In this document: positions 27,191 through 36,041 of the stretch, one piece after another
How the letters are laid out: every line of letters begins with the position of its first letter
Numbering within the stretch: the stretch's first letter is position 1
Assembly: GCF_000317795.1 (NCBI RefSeq)
Contig: NC_019791.1
Span: forward strand, 1,302,001 to 1,366,000
DNA: 64,000 nucleotides
Direction: 5' to 3'
Source of the DNA: Caldisphaera lagunensis DSM 15908
GTDB lineage: Archaea; Thermoproteota; Thermoprotei_A; Sulfolobales; Acidilobaceae
Made by a program: the position numbers and the translations under genes
The notes under the pieces: generated by a model
The model's input: the letters and a program-made list of their open reading frames with translations, nothing else
The model's database searches: none
Told to the model about the DNA's origin: nothing

Positions 27191-27457
27191 CTATTTTCGC
27201 CTCTCTTCCGCATAATTTAAGTAGTCTAATCCCTTTTATCTATATTCTTAAATGTCCTTATAAGGGGATTGATATATAAAGCTATGCAAGGTATTGCTTA
27301 TTTTCAATAACATTTATTTCTTTAACTTCTTTCATATTAAGGAGCCTTACCTTTTATCTAATTCTTAGTGAAACTTATATGCTTCTCTTAGCATTATGAT
27401 TAATGAAAATGTTATAAGAAAATTGCAAATGATGTATTATGATTAAAGGTGTTAGGC

Positions 27458-28063
27458 TTGAAGGAAAGATATATTAATATCTCAACAGAACTAGGCGATA
27501 TAAAAATTATTGATAATAAGCATGTTTATAAACCTTCTGATGATACTCTATTAATCATAAAGGCAATGCTTTATCTTAAGAACAAAGGATATGTTTTCGA
27601 AAGGATTATAGATATTGGTACAGGATCTGGCATTTTATCTATAGCTGCTCAAAAAATCTTTAATCCTAAGGTTTTGATCTCAATAGATATATCACCTTAT
27701 GCAGTAATGGCAGCCAAAAAAGTCATAGAAATGGAAAATAAAGGGAACAGCATAGTTATTAGATGTGATGGAACATTTTGTTTAAGAGGTTTATATGACT
27801 TATCTATAGTTAACCCTCCATATTTACCTTCAAATGATAAGATAGATGATGAGTGGATTGTTAAATCATGGCAAGAAGAAAATAATCATGAAAAAGTTTG
27901 CTTATCATCTCTAAAATCTAAGAATATATTAATTTTAAAATCATCTTTATCTAAGTTTGATCAGGATAAATGTTTAAAGAATTTTAATTATAATAAACAA
28001 ACTATATTAAAGGAAAATTTGTTTATGGAACAACTTGAGGTAAATTTTTGGCAGAGAAATTAA
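27458..28063 (+). CDS. HemK/PrmC-like class I methyltransferase
   Basis: A 201-residue methyltransferase resembling archaeal HemK-like (Mtq2-type) enzymes that methylate the glutamine of the release-factor GGQ motif. IIDIGTGSGILSIAAQKIF is the SAM site and LSIVNPPYLPSND the catalytic NPPY motif. In many archaea this gene is near ksgA and DUF655, which here lie divergently upstream. TTG at 27458 is preferred because AAAGGTG lies just before it; GTG 27449 is the alternative. The substrate is a family-based inference. Confidence 0.83.
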   Translation: MKERYINISTELGDIKIIDNKHVYKPSDDTLLIIKAMLYLKNKGYVFERIIDIGTGSGILSIAAQKIFNPKVLISIDISPYAVMAAKKVIEMENKGNSIVIRCDGTFCLRGLYDLSIVNPPYLPSNDKIDDEWIVKSWQEENNHEKVCLSSLKSKNILILKSSLSKFDQDKCLKNFNYNKQTILKENLFMEQLEVNFWQRN

Positions 28064-28104
28064 TAGCTATTAATTTATTATTTAAAAAACATATTAAATA
28101 GATA

Positions 28105-28119
28105 CGAAAAGTTTATATA
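28105..28119 (+). promoter_or_regulatory. Strong BRE/TATA promoter of the thermosome gene
   Basis: CGAAAAGTTTATATA is a near-ideal archaeal BRE plus TATA box, 54 bases before the thermosome ATG at 28173 and so predicting a leader of roughly 28-30 bases with a GGTGAA ribosome binding site. Fits a highly expressed, heat-responsive gene. Confidence 0.6.
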
Positions 28120-28172
28120 GAAGCTTGCTCACATAAGATTCTCGGCAGTTGATTAGATAGGGTGAAACTAAG

Positions 28173-29837
28173 ATGTCGATGCCTATTGAGAATATGGGAG
28201 TACCTGTTATAATATTAAAAGAAGGGACTGAAAGATCTTATGGAAAGGAAGCTGTAAGAAATAATTTAATGGCAGCCAGAGCTATTTCTGAAATCCTCAA
28301 GACAACTTATGGACCTAAAGGAATGGATAAAATGTTGGTTGATAGCTTAGGAGATATAACAATTACAAATGATGGTGCAACTATATTAGATAAAATGGAT
28401 TTACAGCACCCAGCCGGAAAGATGCTTGTTCAAGTAGCCAAAGGTCAAGATGAAGAGGCTGGGGACGGAACAAAAACATCTGTAATATTTGCTGGCGAGC
28501 TTTTAAAAGAAGCTGAATTATTATTAGAAAAGAATATACATCCAACAATAATTATTAATGGTTACAAACAAGCTTTACAGAAAGCCATAGAAATACTAAA
28601 CAATATAGCAGAACCAATTAGTATTGATGATAGGGAAAAATTAGTATTAGTTGCTAAAACAAGTCTTAATAGTAAAGCAGTATCTGAAGCAAAAGATCAT
28701 TTTGCAAACATAACAGTAGATGCCATTAGAGCTATTGCTGAACAAAGAGATGGTAAATATTTTGTTGACTTAAATAACATACAAATAGTCAAAAAGTATG
28801 GGGGAAGCCTTTTAGACACATCACTAATTAATGGAATAGTTATTGATAAAGAAGTTGTCCATCCAGATATGCCAAAAGTTGTTAAGAATGCAAAGATAGC
28901 GCTATTGGATGCATCTTTGGAAATAGAAAAGCCTGAATTAGATATGGAAATAAGTTTATCATCGCCTGAATCAATGAAAAAATTGTTAGACAAACAAGAA
29001 AAGATGCTAGCTGAAAAGGTAGAAAAGATAGCCGCATCAGGAGCAAATGTTGTTATTACACAAAAAGGAATTGATGATGTTGCTCAACACTTCTTAGCTA
29101 AGAAAGGTATACTAGCAGCTAGAAGAGTAAAGAGAAGTGATATAGAGAAACTTGCAAAGGCAACCGGAGCAAGAATAGTTACCAATTTAAACGATTTAAG
29201 GCCAGAAGATTTAGGATATGCTGAAACTGTAGAAGAAAGGAAAATTGGAGACGATAAGATGATATTTGTAGAAGGAGCAAAGAATCCAAAGAGCGTAACA
29301 ATATTAATAAGGGGAGGATTTGAAAGATTAGTAGAAGAAGCTGATAGAGCAATTCATGATGCTTTAAGTGCAGTAGCAGATGCAGTTATTGATGGTAAAA
29401 TTGTAGCAGGAGGAGGGGCTACAGAAGAAGAGTTAGCAAAAGGCTTAAGGGAATGGTCAAAAGGTGTACCCGGAAAGACACAAATAGCAGTAGAATCTTT
29501 CATAAAGTCATTAGAAGCTCTACCTCAAACAATAGCATTTAATGCTGGTCATGATCCAATAGACATATTAATGAAGCTAAGAAGTGCTCATTCAGATAAT
29601 TCAAAGAAATGGTATGGTATAGAGATTGAAACAGGTAATATTGTAGACATGTGGTCCAAGGGAGTTTTAGAACCTATGAGAGTTAAAGCAAATGCTATCA
29701 AGGCAGGAACTGATGCTGCAAGTCTAATATTAAGGATTGACGATATGATTGCAGCTAAGAAGAGCAGTGCTGGAGGAAAAGGTCCAAGCAGTAAATCATC
29801 AGAAGAAGAATCAAGCAGCAAGGAATCAAGCGATTAA
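28173..29837 (+). CDS. thsA: Thermosome subunit (group II chaperonin)
   Basis: A 554-residue group II chaperonin that forms the ATP-driven double-ring folding chamber. Visible marks are [31 protein letters not shown] (ATP hydrolysis), [19 protein letters not shown] (apical domain) and [14 protein letters not shown]. The C-terminal tail is a Ser/Lys/Glu-rich stretch ([14 protein letters not shown]) and lacks GGM repeats. Which of the alpha/beta/gamma paralogues it is cannot be decided. Confidence 0.96.
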   Translation: MSMPIENMGVPVIILKEGTERSYGKEAVRNNLMAARAISEILKTTYGPKGMDKMLVDSLGDITITNDGATILDKMDLQHPAGKMLVQVAKGQDEEAGDGTKTSVIFAGELLKEAELLLEKNIHPTIIINGYKQALQKAIEILNNIAEPISIDDREKLVLVAKTSLNSKAVSEAKDHFANITVDAIRAIAEQRDGKYFVDLNNIQIVKKYGGSLLDTSLINGIVIDKEVVHPDMPKVVKNAKIALLDASLEIEKPELDMEISLSSPESMKKLLDKQEKMLAEKVEKIAASGANVVITQKGIDDVAQHFLAKKGILAARRVKRSDIEKLAKATGARIVTNLNDLRPEDLGYAETVEERKIGDDKMIFVEGAKNPKSVTILIRGGFERLVEEADRAIHDALSAVADAVIDGKIVAGGGATEEELAKGLREWSKGVPGKTQIAVESFIKSLEALPQTIAFNAGHDPIDILMKLRSAHSDNSKKWYGIEIETGNIVDMWSKGVLEPMRVKANAIKAGTDAASLILRIDDMIAAKKSSAGGKGPSSKSSEEESSSKESSD

Positions 29838-29852
29838 ATTTTAGATTAGATC

Positions 29853-29885
29853 ATATTTTTTATTCCCGTTTTTTCTTATATTTTT
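29853..29885 (+). terminator. Multiple T-tracts after the thermosome gene
   Basis: Runs of six, six and five T residues (29856-29861, 29869-29874, 29881-29885) follow the thermosome stop, matching archaeal U-tract termination. The next gene starts at once, so termination may be partial. Confidence 0.4.
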
Positions 29886-29890
29886 GGGCC

Positions 29891-30952
29891 TTGAATATGA
29901 TTAGTAAGCATTCAATAGATTTGCCTCAGAGAATTATAATAGGGGAAGATATATTAGACAATATAGGGGAGCAAGTCCTTCAAATATTTAACAAAGGGAA
30001 ATCTGTTTTAATATTGACAGGTCCTAATGTTTATAACAAATATTTTAATAAGGTGAAAGAAAGTCTAGAAGATAAAGGATTTTCAGTATCATATAAAATA
30101 GCAGGTAGTCCTACAGTTGATTATGCATTGAGTCTATCAGAAGAGGTCTCTAAAGATAGGTTTGATATATTATTAGGACTTGGTGGTGGGAGAAGCATAG
30201 ACTTGGCAAAATATATAGCTATGAATTTAGAAAAAAATTTCATTAGTGTACCAACTGCAGCAAGCCATGATGGAATAACAAGCCCTTTCGTAACTTTAAG
30301 AGGATTTGATCGTTTTCATTCTAAACCAGCGAAACCTCCGAAATTAATTCTTATTGACGTAAATGTTATATTATCAGCCCCTAGGAGATATAATGTTGCT
30401 GGATTTGGAGATTTAATTGGAAAATATACATCTGTATTAGATTGGCGCTTAGCTCATAAATTGAAGGGAGAATATTATGCTGATTATGCAGCAAGCCTTG
30501 CATTAATGAGTGCTAGACATGTAAGTTCTTATGCAAAAGAAATTGGCGTTGGAAGCAAAGATGGGATAAGGGTATTGTTGGAAGCATTGGTAAGCAGCGG
30601 AGTGGCTATGTGTATAGCCGGAAGTTCTAGACCAGCAAGTGGTTCTGAGCATCTTTTTGCGCATGCATTAGAAATGATAAGCAAGAATCCTCCTCTTCAT
30701 GGTGAAGCAGTAGGAGTTGGTACTATAATGATGTCTTATTTGCATGGAAAAGATTGGAAGAAAATAAGGAATTTATTAAAAACTGTTGGAGCGCCAGTAA
30801 ATGCAAAAGAGTTAGGAGTGTCGGAAGAAGAAATAATACAATCTCTTGTCAAATCCGTCAGTATTAGACCTGAAAGATATACAATTTTAGGAGAAACCGG
30901 CTTAAATGAAAAGGCAGCAGAAGACTTAGCTAAAAACACATTAGTTATTTGA
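29891..30952 (+). CDS. egsA: sn-Glycerol-1-phosphate dehydrogenase
   Basis: A 353-residue NAD(P)-dependent, metal-dependent dehydrogenase reducing dihydroxyacetone phosphate to the glycerol-1-phosphate backbone of archaeal lipids. Family blocks: LPQRIIIGEDIL, LLGLGGGRSIDLAKYIA (nucleotide site), SVPTAASHDGITSPF, GFGDLIGKYTSVLDW and the metal histidines in GSEHLFAHAL and PPLHGEAVGVG. Start may be TTG 29891 or ATG 29897. Confidence 0.95.
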   Translation: MNMISKHSIDLPQRIIIGEDILDNIGEQVLQIFNKGKSVLILTGPNVYNKYFNKVKESLEDKGFSVSYKIAGSPTVDYALSLSEEVSKDRFDILLGLGGGRSIDLAKYIAMNLEKNFISVPTAASHDGITSPFVTLRGFDRFHSKPAKPPKLILIDVNVILSAPRRYNVAGFGDLIGKYTSVLDWRLAHKLKGEYYADYAASLALMSARHVSSYAKEIGVGSKDGIRVLLEALVSSGVAMCIAGSSRPASGSEHLFAHALEMISKNPPLHGEAVGVGTIMMSYLHGKDWKKIRNLLKTVGAPVNAKELGVSEEEIIQSLVKSVSIRPERYTILGETGLNEKAAEDLAKNTLVI

Positions 30953-30981
30953 TTTATTAATAATTATATTTAAATCCAAAT

Positions 30982-31776
30982 TTATTTTCTTAAAAGATAT
31001 TTGGAGATTAACACTCCTAAAAAATATAGCCCGCTTAAGGTTAACCCTATAGTAATTTCTATAATTCCTCCTGTTGCACCTGGAGATATTATTAGAGCGA
31101 TAATAAATGATAATGCTATAGCATATCTCCAATATTTTAGTAACGTTTTGTAATCAACAAAACCTACGTAGGTTAATGCCATTATAACTATAGGATATTC
31201 AAAAGAGATTCCTACCAATAATACAAAAGATAAAACTGTAGAAATAAAAGCCCTTATACTTAGGCTAGGTAGAACACCTAATCCAAGGTCTAGATAATAC
31301 ATAAATCTAAAGAGGGCTGGAAGAATAATAAAATATGAAAATAAGGCACCAAAAATAAATAATATTATTGATGGTATTATAAACATATTTATAGCTTTTC
31401 TTTCTTTTTGTGTTAAGGCAGGAAAAATAAAAGCATATATTTCATAGATCCATAAGGGAGAGGTAACTATTGCTGATATTAGGGATGAAGTATATAAGCT
31501 ACCTATAATAGGATCAAATGCATTAACTGATATTAAGACCATGTTCTTAGGTAACATAAAGTCCTTTATCTTTTTGAGTATCATTACGCTCGTACTATTA
31601 GTTAACGAAGGAAATGGATAATACATATAAAATTTATGTATTTCTATTTTATTGAACTTAAAAAACATTATTAGTATTAATATAACAATAAAAAAGATTG
31701 CTGGTATTAAAAGTCTCCTTAATAATTCATTAAAATACTTATAATATTCATTGAGTATTGAATTGGAACTTTGCAT
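30982..31776 (-). CDS. tatC: Sec-independent (Tat) translocase subunit TatC
   Basis: A 264-residue six-helix membrane protein, the receptor subunit of the twin-arginine exporter for folded proteins. Recognisable blocks are ELLRRLLIPAIFFIVILIL at the N-terminus, SPLWIYEIYAFIFPALTQKERK with the conserved FxxPxLxxxER-like motif, FSYFIILPALFRFMYYL and FEYPIVIMALTYVGFVD. tatA lies divergently 167 bases away, and the Rieske gene at 35.3 kb is a likely client. Confidence 0.92.
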   Translation of the reverse strand: MQSSNSILNEYYKYFNELLRRLLIPAIFFIVILILIMFFKFNKIEIHKFYMYYPFPSLTNSTSVMILKKIKDFMLPKNMVLISVNAFDPIIGSLYTSSLISAIVTSPLWIYEIYAFIFPALTQKERKAINMFIIPSIILFIFGALFSYFIILPALFRFMYYLDLGLGVLPSLSIRAFISTVLSFVLLVGISFEYPIVIMALTYVGFVDYKTLLKYWRYAIALSFIIALIISPGATGGIIEITIGLTLSGLYFLGVLISKYLLRK

Positions 31777-31943
31777 TTTTTGCTAACCCCTAAATAATTT
31801 CTTGAAATAGGAATTATAATTTTGATTATAAAGCAAGTATAATTCTTAAAACTTCAATGTGATTATCAATTAATATAATTAGTTAATCCTATAAAGATAT
31901 AAGTACTCTTAGATTATAATAAATTTACGAGGAGGTAAGAATC

Positions 31944-32144
31944 ATGCTAGATAGTTTAATAGATTGGCTTATCGTTATTGTTGTAATAGCCATATTGTTT
32001 GGAGGCGCTACTAAAATACCCGAAATAGCAAGAGCCTTGGGTAGGGCGGTTGGAGAATTTAAAAAGGGTCAGATGGAAGTAGAGAAAGAACTTAAAGAGA
32101 GCATAAACAATGATAAAGCTAAGAAAGATGAGGGTAAGCAATGA
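31944..32144 (+). CDS. tatA: Tat translocase pore subunit TatA
   Basis: A 66-residue TatA: a single membrane helix (LIDWLIVIVVIAILFGG), hinge, then the amphipathic helix KIPEIARALGRAVGEFKKGQ and a charged tail. Start ATG at 31944 has a full Shine-Dalgarno GAGGAGGT eight bases upstream, stronger than most in the window. It is divergent from tatC and overlaps the next gene by four bases. Confidence 0.93.
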   Translation: MLDSLIDWLIVIVVIAILFGGATKIPEIARALGRAVGEFKKGQMEVEKELKESINNDKAKKDEGKQ

Positions 32145-32794
32145 GTATGGATTCGGAATATTTAAATTTAGCCAGAAGGAAGTTTGATGAAGGAATTAAG
32201 TTAATGAACGATGGGCTGCTAATTCAAGCTGCAAATAATTTTATAGAATCCTCGAATTATTTATTTAAGATAAAAAACCTTGATGAAGAGTCTAGGTTAT
32301 TGCTAATTAAGTCTCTAGTTAATCAAGGAGCTATTATGATAAACCTAGGTAGATATTCGCTAGCAATAAATTCGCTTATTAAATCTTGGATGTTATTAAA
32401 AAATGATGGAAACAAAGATCTTTTAAAAGCTACTTATATAAACTTAATATCAGCATTTATAGCTTCAAATCGTTACGATGAGGCAATGAACTTTATAAAT
32501 AAGCTAGAGGGAATTGATGAAGAATCTAAGGCATATGCATTAATGTATAAATCCAAAATATTAATAGATAAGAGATTAACAAATAATGTAGGAGAATATC
32601 TTGAAGAGGCAAGGACAATTTTTGATAAATTAAATATGAAAGACCAACTGGCTGCTGTGATAGCAATACAGGTTGAATATTATAATTTAATTGGTGATTA
32701 CGAAAAGGCTAAAGAATATACAGGAGAATTAAATACAATAGCCGGTAAATCTCTTAATTATTTTATAAGGGAATATAAGAAAAAATGTAATTAA
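32141..32794 (+). CDS. TPR-like helical repeat protein
   Basis: A 217-residue soluble protein made of paired helices resembling tetratricopeptide repeats, e.g. ARRKFDEGIKLMNDGLLIQAANNFIES, NQGAIMINLGRYSLAINSLIKSW and LISAFIASNRYDEAMNFINKL. It starts within the tatA stop (ATGA overlap), so it is translated with TatA and may serve as an adaptor for export; that role is inference. No catalytic motif is present. Confidence 0.7.
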   Translation: MSMDSEYLNLARRKFDEGIKLMNDGLLIQAANNFIESSNYLFKIKNLDEESRLLLIKSLVNQGAIMINLGRYSLAINSLIKSWMLLKNDGNKDLLKATYINLISAFIASNRYDEAMNFINKLEGIDEESKAYALMYKSKILIDKRLTNNVGEYLEEARTIFDKLNMKDQLAAVIAIQVEYYNLIGDYEKAKEYTGELNTIAGKSLNYFIREYKKKCN

Positions 32795-32796
32795 AA

Positions 32797-33753
32797 TTAT
32801 ATTTTTTCAAAGCTTATTATAAAGATCATAGTGAATAAATATATTAAAAACATATACATTGTATCTGATATTAAGTATGCGCTTGTAAAGATGCCTATTA
32901 ATGCTATAGATGCAAAAAACATATGATAGTTTTTCTTAATATTGAATAAACCTATTAAAAAGATAAACAGAATTATAAAATACAGGAAGCTGAAATAAGG
33001 CAATGGGACTGCAATTCCTAATGCAGTTTGCATAGACATATTGAAGACGAATTTAAAGAGTGTATTGGTAAAGGAATAATAGATTAAAGGGATTATTAGC
33101 AATAATGAAATTATTGCTGATGCGATTATTGCATATTTGTTGGATTTCTTTAAAGCCATGTATGTGAAAATAATAAATCCTAAAGAGAAAAATATTAATG
33201 AAATTGGATAAAGTTCTATAGGTGGATATAAAAAGGTAAATGAAGATGTATAGTTTAAAATAAAGAACAAGGAAGACAAAAGCATTGATATGCCAAAGAT
33301 TAATTTTGTTGCTAAAGTTGAAAAGTAATTTTTGTTCTTTTTATAATCTAATAAAATAGCTAAAGATGGTATCAAGGAAGACATAGAAATTAAAGTTAAT
33401 CCAAATGGGTTTGTTACATAGTTTATGTATATGTTTTGTGAATATGATATTACAATAAATGGTATTATCATTAAAATAAAATAAAGCATTGATAGAATAC
33501 TTATTATCTTATTTTTATTGAAAATAAAATATATAGAGCCTACAATACCTAATAATTCTATTAAATATCTTGATATTAAGGCAAGCTTAGATATTATTAT
33601 ATTTACAATACTTGGTAAAGTAAATGCTCCCATAAAATATGGCTCTAACCTTACAAAAAATTGTATAGAAATAAATTGAATAAAATAAGATGCTATTATG
33701 AGTGAAAAAATAAAAATATCAATATTTATATGTTTATTTTGAAAGCTCTTCAT
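32797..33753 (-). CDS. Polytopic membrane protein in respiratory cluster (CbsB-like position)
   Basis: A 318-residue protein that is almost entirely hydrophobic, with about nine or ten predicted helices. I do not recognise its family from sequence. It is the last gene of the CbsA/Rieske/cytochrome b run and overlaps the preceding small gene by 20 bases. In Sulfolobales clusters of this type a very hydrophobic protein (CbsB) anchors the CbsA cytochrome; equating the two is inference from position and topology. Confidence 0.6.
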   Translation of the reverse strand: MKSFQNKHINIDIFIFSLIIASYFIQFISIQFFVRLEPYFMGAFTLPSIVNIIISKLALISRYLIELLGIVGSIYFIFNKNKIISILSMLYFILMIIPFIVISYSQNIYINYVTNPFGLTLISMSSLIPSLAILLDYKKNKNYFSTLATKLIFGISMLLSSLFFILNYTSSFTFLYPPIELYPISLIFFSLGFIIFTYMALKKSNKYAIIASAIISLLLIIPLIYYSFTNTLFKFVFNMSMQTALGIAVPLPYFSFLYFIILFIFLIGLFNIKKNYHMFFASIALIGIFTSAYLISDTMYMFLIYLFTMIFIISFEKI

Positions 33754-33970
33754 GAGTTAATTCCTCATATTTATAGTAAAATCCAAACATTATTGATAAG
33801 TTTATTAATATCATGCCTAAGAATATTCCATCAAATCTATTATCATATGGATTAGTTTTAGTTGGCACTGAAGGAGTATTAACTAGGCCAAAAATATTTA
33901 TAGCCATAGATATTATTAACAACAAAAAACCAAATAATAATAAAATTTCTTTAGTAGAGCTCTTCATCAT
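33734..33970 (-). CDS. Small two-helix membrane protein of the respiratory cluster
   Basis: A 78-residue protein with two membrane helices (EILLLFGFLLLIISMAINIFG and IFLGMILINLSIMFGFYY) separated by a short polar loop (TKTNPYDNRFDG). It starts one base after the cytochrome b stop and overlaps the following gene by 20 bases, so it is a true operon member. Possibly a minor subunit of the quinol-oxidising complex; unrecognised otherwise. Confidence 0.6.
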   Translation of the reverse strand: MMKSSTKEILLLFGFLLLIISMAINIFGLVNTPSVPTKTNPYDNRFDGIFLGMILINLSIMFGFYYKYEELTHEELSK

Positions 33971-33971
33971 T

Positions 33972-35342
33972 TTACACCTCAGAATGACTTCTTCTCATAA
34001 TTTCTACTATCATAAAAGTAAAGCCTAGCAATAAAACTATACCCCATGCAACGTCTTTTGAAACAATCAAGTTTATTGATAATGCGCCTCCAACAATCGT
34101 CAATAATAGAGCTATAATTGCTGCAACAGTGTTTGGTTTAGTTTTAATTATATTTTTACTAGTTTTTGTTTTGTTTGATCTTGTACCTAAGTAAGCACCA
34201 ATTGCTTCTATTACATACATAGGGATTAAGAATTCTAATGTTTGAGTAAAGGGTATTGTTAGGCCTGGAGTTAAGTATGCCCAAATCGTAAAGAATATTA
34301 ATGTAGATACTACCATCATACCAAGTGTTATTATAACTGGTCTATCAGAGACGTGTCTAAACGGACTTCTATCTATAAATGGAACTATTAGTAAAATAAT
34401 GAATAGCAATCCTATTAAGTAAATTCCATATACGATATTTGCACCTCCAAATATTGATTGTTTTATTATTTGATACATCCATAGGAAGTACCAATCTGGT
34501 TCCGGAGTGTATTGCGAAGCTGCTTGAGGGGTATACATTGGGCCTAATGGTACAGGGAAAACACTTGCTATTATTACAATTGCTCCTATGTAGAAAAGCG
34601 ATATTGCAAGTAAATATTCAACTCCTCTTGGCCACCATGATATACCTTTTCTTTCATTTTTTATATTTTCTACAACTCCCTTCTTTGGAGGCTCGCTCAT
34701 TCCATGTGCTTCGAACATGAATAATTTCAACCCTAAAAATACAACTAATAGTATTGGAAGTAGTATAACATGTATATCAAAAAATCTTTGTAATTCATCA
34801 GCATCTGTACCATTACCAATCAATAAAGTATGTAGCCATGAAGTCATCCATGAGGGTAAATAACTTAATAAGCCTATTCCCACATCAGTTGCTGATTTTG
34901 AAAGAACAGTCCATGGTAGCAAATAGCCGGTAAATCCAAAACCTAAAGTAATTAAACCTAGTATAACTCCTACAATCCACATACCTTCCCTCGGTCTTTT
35001 ATATGTACCTTGCCAAAAGTTTCTAAACATATGGACAAATGCTAAGAATATTATTGCATATGCATTATATAAATGGAAATTAAGCAATAAACTTCCATAT
35101 GGGATTTTATTTACTATATTGCTAGTTGAGGTATATGCATCTGTTGTGGTTGGAATATAATTTAATAGAAGTAGAAAACCTGTGATTCCTTGCATCACAA
35201 AACCTACAACTAGTAATGCTCCTAGCCAGTAATCAGGTCTAAAAGAGAATTCGGGTATTGGTCTCAATATATCATCTATATTTTTTATACCAAATCTTTC
35301 AAAAAATTTATTCCAAAAGCCTTCCTTACTTTTTGACATCAA
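33972..35342 (-). CDS. soxN: Cytochrome b (SoxN/PetB-like), quinol-oxidising complex
   Basis: A 456-residue cytochrome b. Histidine ligands sit in LNFHLYNAYAIIFLAFVHMFRNFW and in WLHTLL/FDIHVILLP, and EPDWYFLWMYQ is the Qo-site PDWY version of PEWY. After the eighth or so helix an extra C-terminal pair of membrane segments follows, as in crenarchaeal SoxN. It lies seven bases after the Rieske gene. With Rieske it should form a bc1-like complex oxidising caldariella-type quinol. Confidence 0.9.
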   Translation of the reverse strand: MMSKSKEGFWNKFFERFGIKNIDDILRPIPEFSFRPDYWLGALLVVGFVMQGITGFLLLLNYIPTTTDAYTSTSNIVNKIPYGSLLLNFHLYNAYAIIFLAFVHMFRNFWQGTYKRPREGMWIVGVILGLITLGFGFTGYLLPWTVLSKSATDVGIGLLSYLPSWMTSWLHTLLIGNGTDADELQRFFDIHVILLPILLVVFLGLKLFMFEAHGMSEPPKKGVVENIKNERKGISWWPRGVEYLLAISLFYIGAIVIIASVFPVPLGPMYTPQAASQYTPEPDWYFLWMYQIIKQSIFGGANIVYGIYLIGLLFIILLIVPFIDRSPFRHVSDRPVIITLGMMVVSTLIFFTIWAYLTPGLTIPFTQTLEFLIPMYVIEAIGAYLGTRSNKTKTSKNIIKTKPNTVAAIIALLLTIVGGALSINLIVSKDVAWGIVLLLGFTFMIVEIMRRSHSEV

Positions 35343-35349
35343 ATCTCAC

Positions 35350-35976
35350 CTAACTACTAACTGGCGTTCCTCCAGTTAGATCGGCGGTAACATCTGTTCC
35401 ACATGGGGTACCATGATCATAGATTGTTGGTGGATTCATTCCAACAGCATAAATATCTCCTGTTGAACTATCAAGAACTAATTGTACCATAGGAACTGGG
35501 CAAGGGGCTGGTCCTCCAACAACTTTTGCTTTTTCTAAATAATCATATAAGCTACCATGACATGGGCAATGACCTCCAGGAACATTAGGTCCTCCATATG
35601 GAGTTAATGAAGTTTCAAAGTGATAGATGCATCCCATATGTTCACATATAGCGCTAAAAGCGACTATATCGTTATTTGGTCCAATTCCGCCTTCAGCTGG
35701 TTGGCCTAATTTAACTAAATAGTTTGGTTCATTTTCCAATGGATAGTTAAAAGTTATAGGTTGATTAACTTGTAAATCGTTAATATTGGCAACTTTTACT
35801 TTAGGAAAGCTGGTTAATCCAGTTTGTTCATAGCTTAATGCATATTTAAATACAGGCTCAAGAGCTCCTCCAACAGCAACAACAGTTCCTGCTGCTAATA
35901 AGAATTTGAGGAAGTTTCTTTTACCGATATCTATTTTATCATTAACTTTTTCATCTTTATTTTCCATGCCTATCAC
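35350..35976 (-). CDS. soxL: Rieske iron-sulfur protein (SoxL-like)
   Basis: A 208-residue Rieske protein. The 2Fe-2S site is CEHMGC and CPCHGSLYD, with the disulfide cysteines included. The N-terminus has GKRNFLKFLLAAGTVVAVGG (residues 18-37): a Tat-like signal with Lys-Arg in place of the twin arginine, then one membrane anchor. Rieske proteins are normally exported folded by Tat, and tatC and tatA lie 4 kb away. ATG at 35976 or, three codons in, ATG at 35967. Confidence 0.92.
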   Translation of the reverse strand: MIGMENKDEKVNDKIDIGKRNFLKFLLAAGTVVAVGGALEPVFKYALSYEQTGLTSFPKVKVANINDLQVNQPITFNYPLENEPNYLVKLGQPAEGGIGPNNDIVAFSAICEHMGCIYHFETSLTPYGGPNVPGGHCPCHGSLYDYLEKAKVVGGPAPCPVPMVQLVLDSSTGDIYAVGMNPPTIYDHGTPCGTDVTADLTGGTPVSS

Positions 35977-36041
35977 CTACTGAAATTTAAAATGTATCGA
36001 AAAGCTAATATACGATTGTAATATATGTGTATTATTTTGAT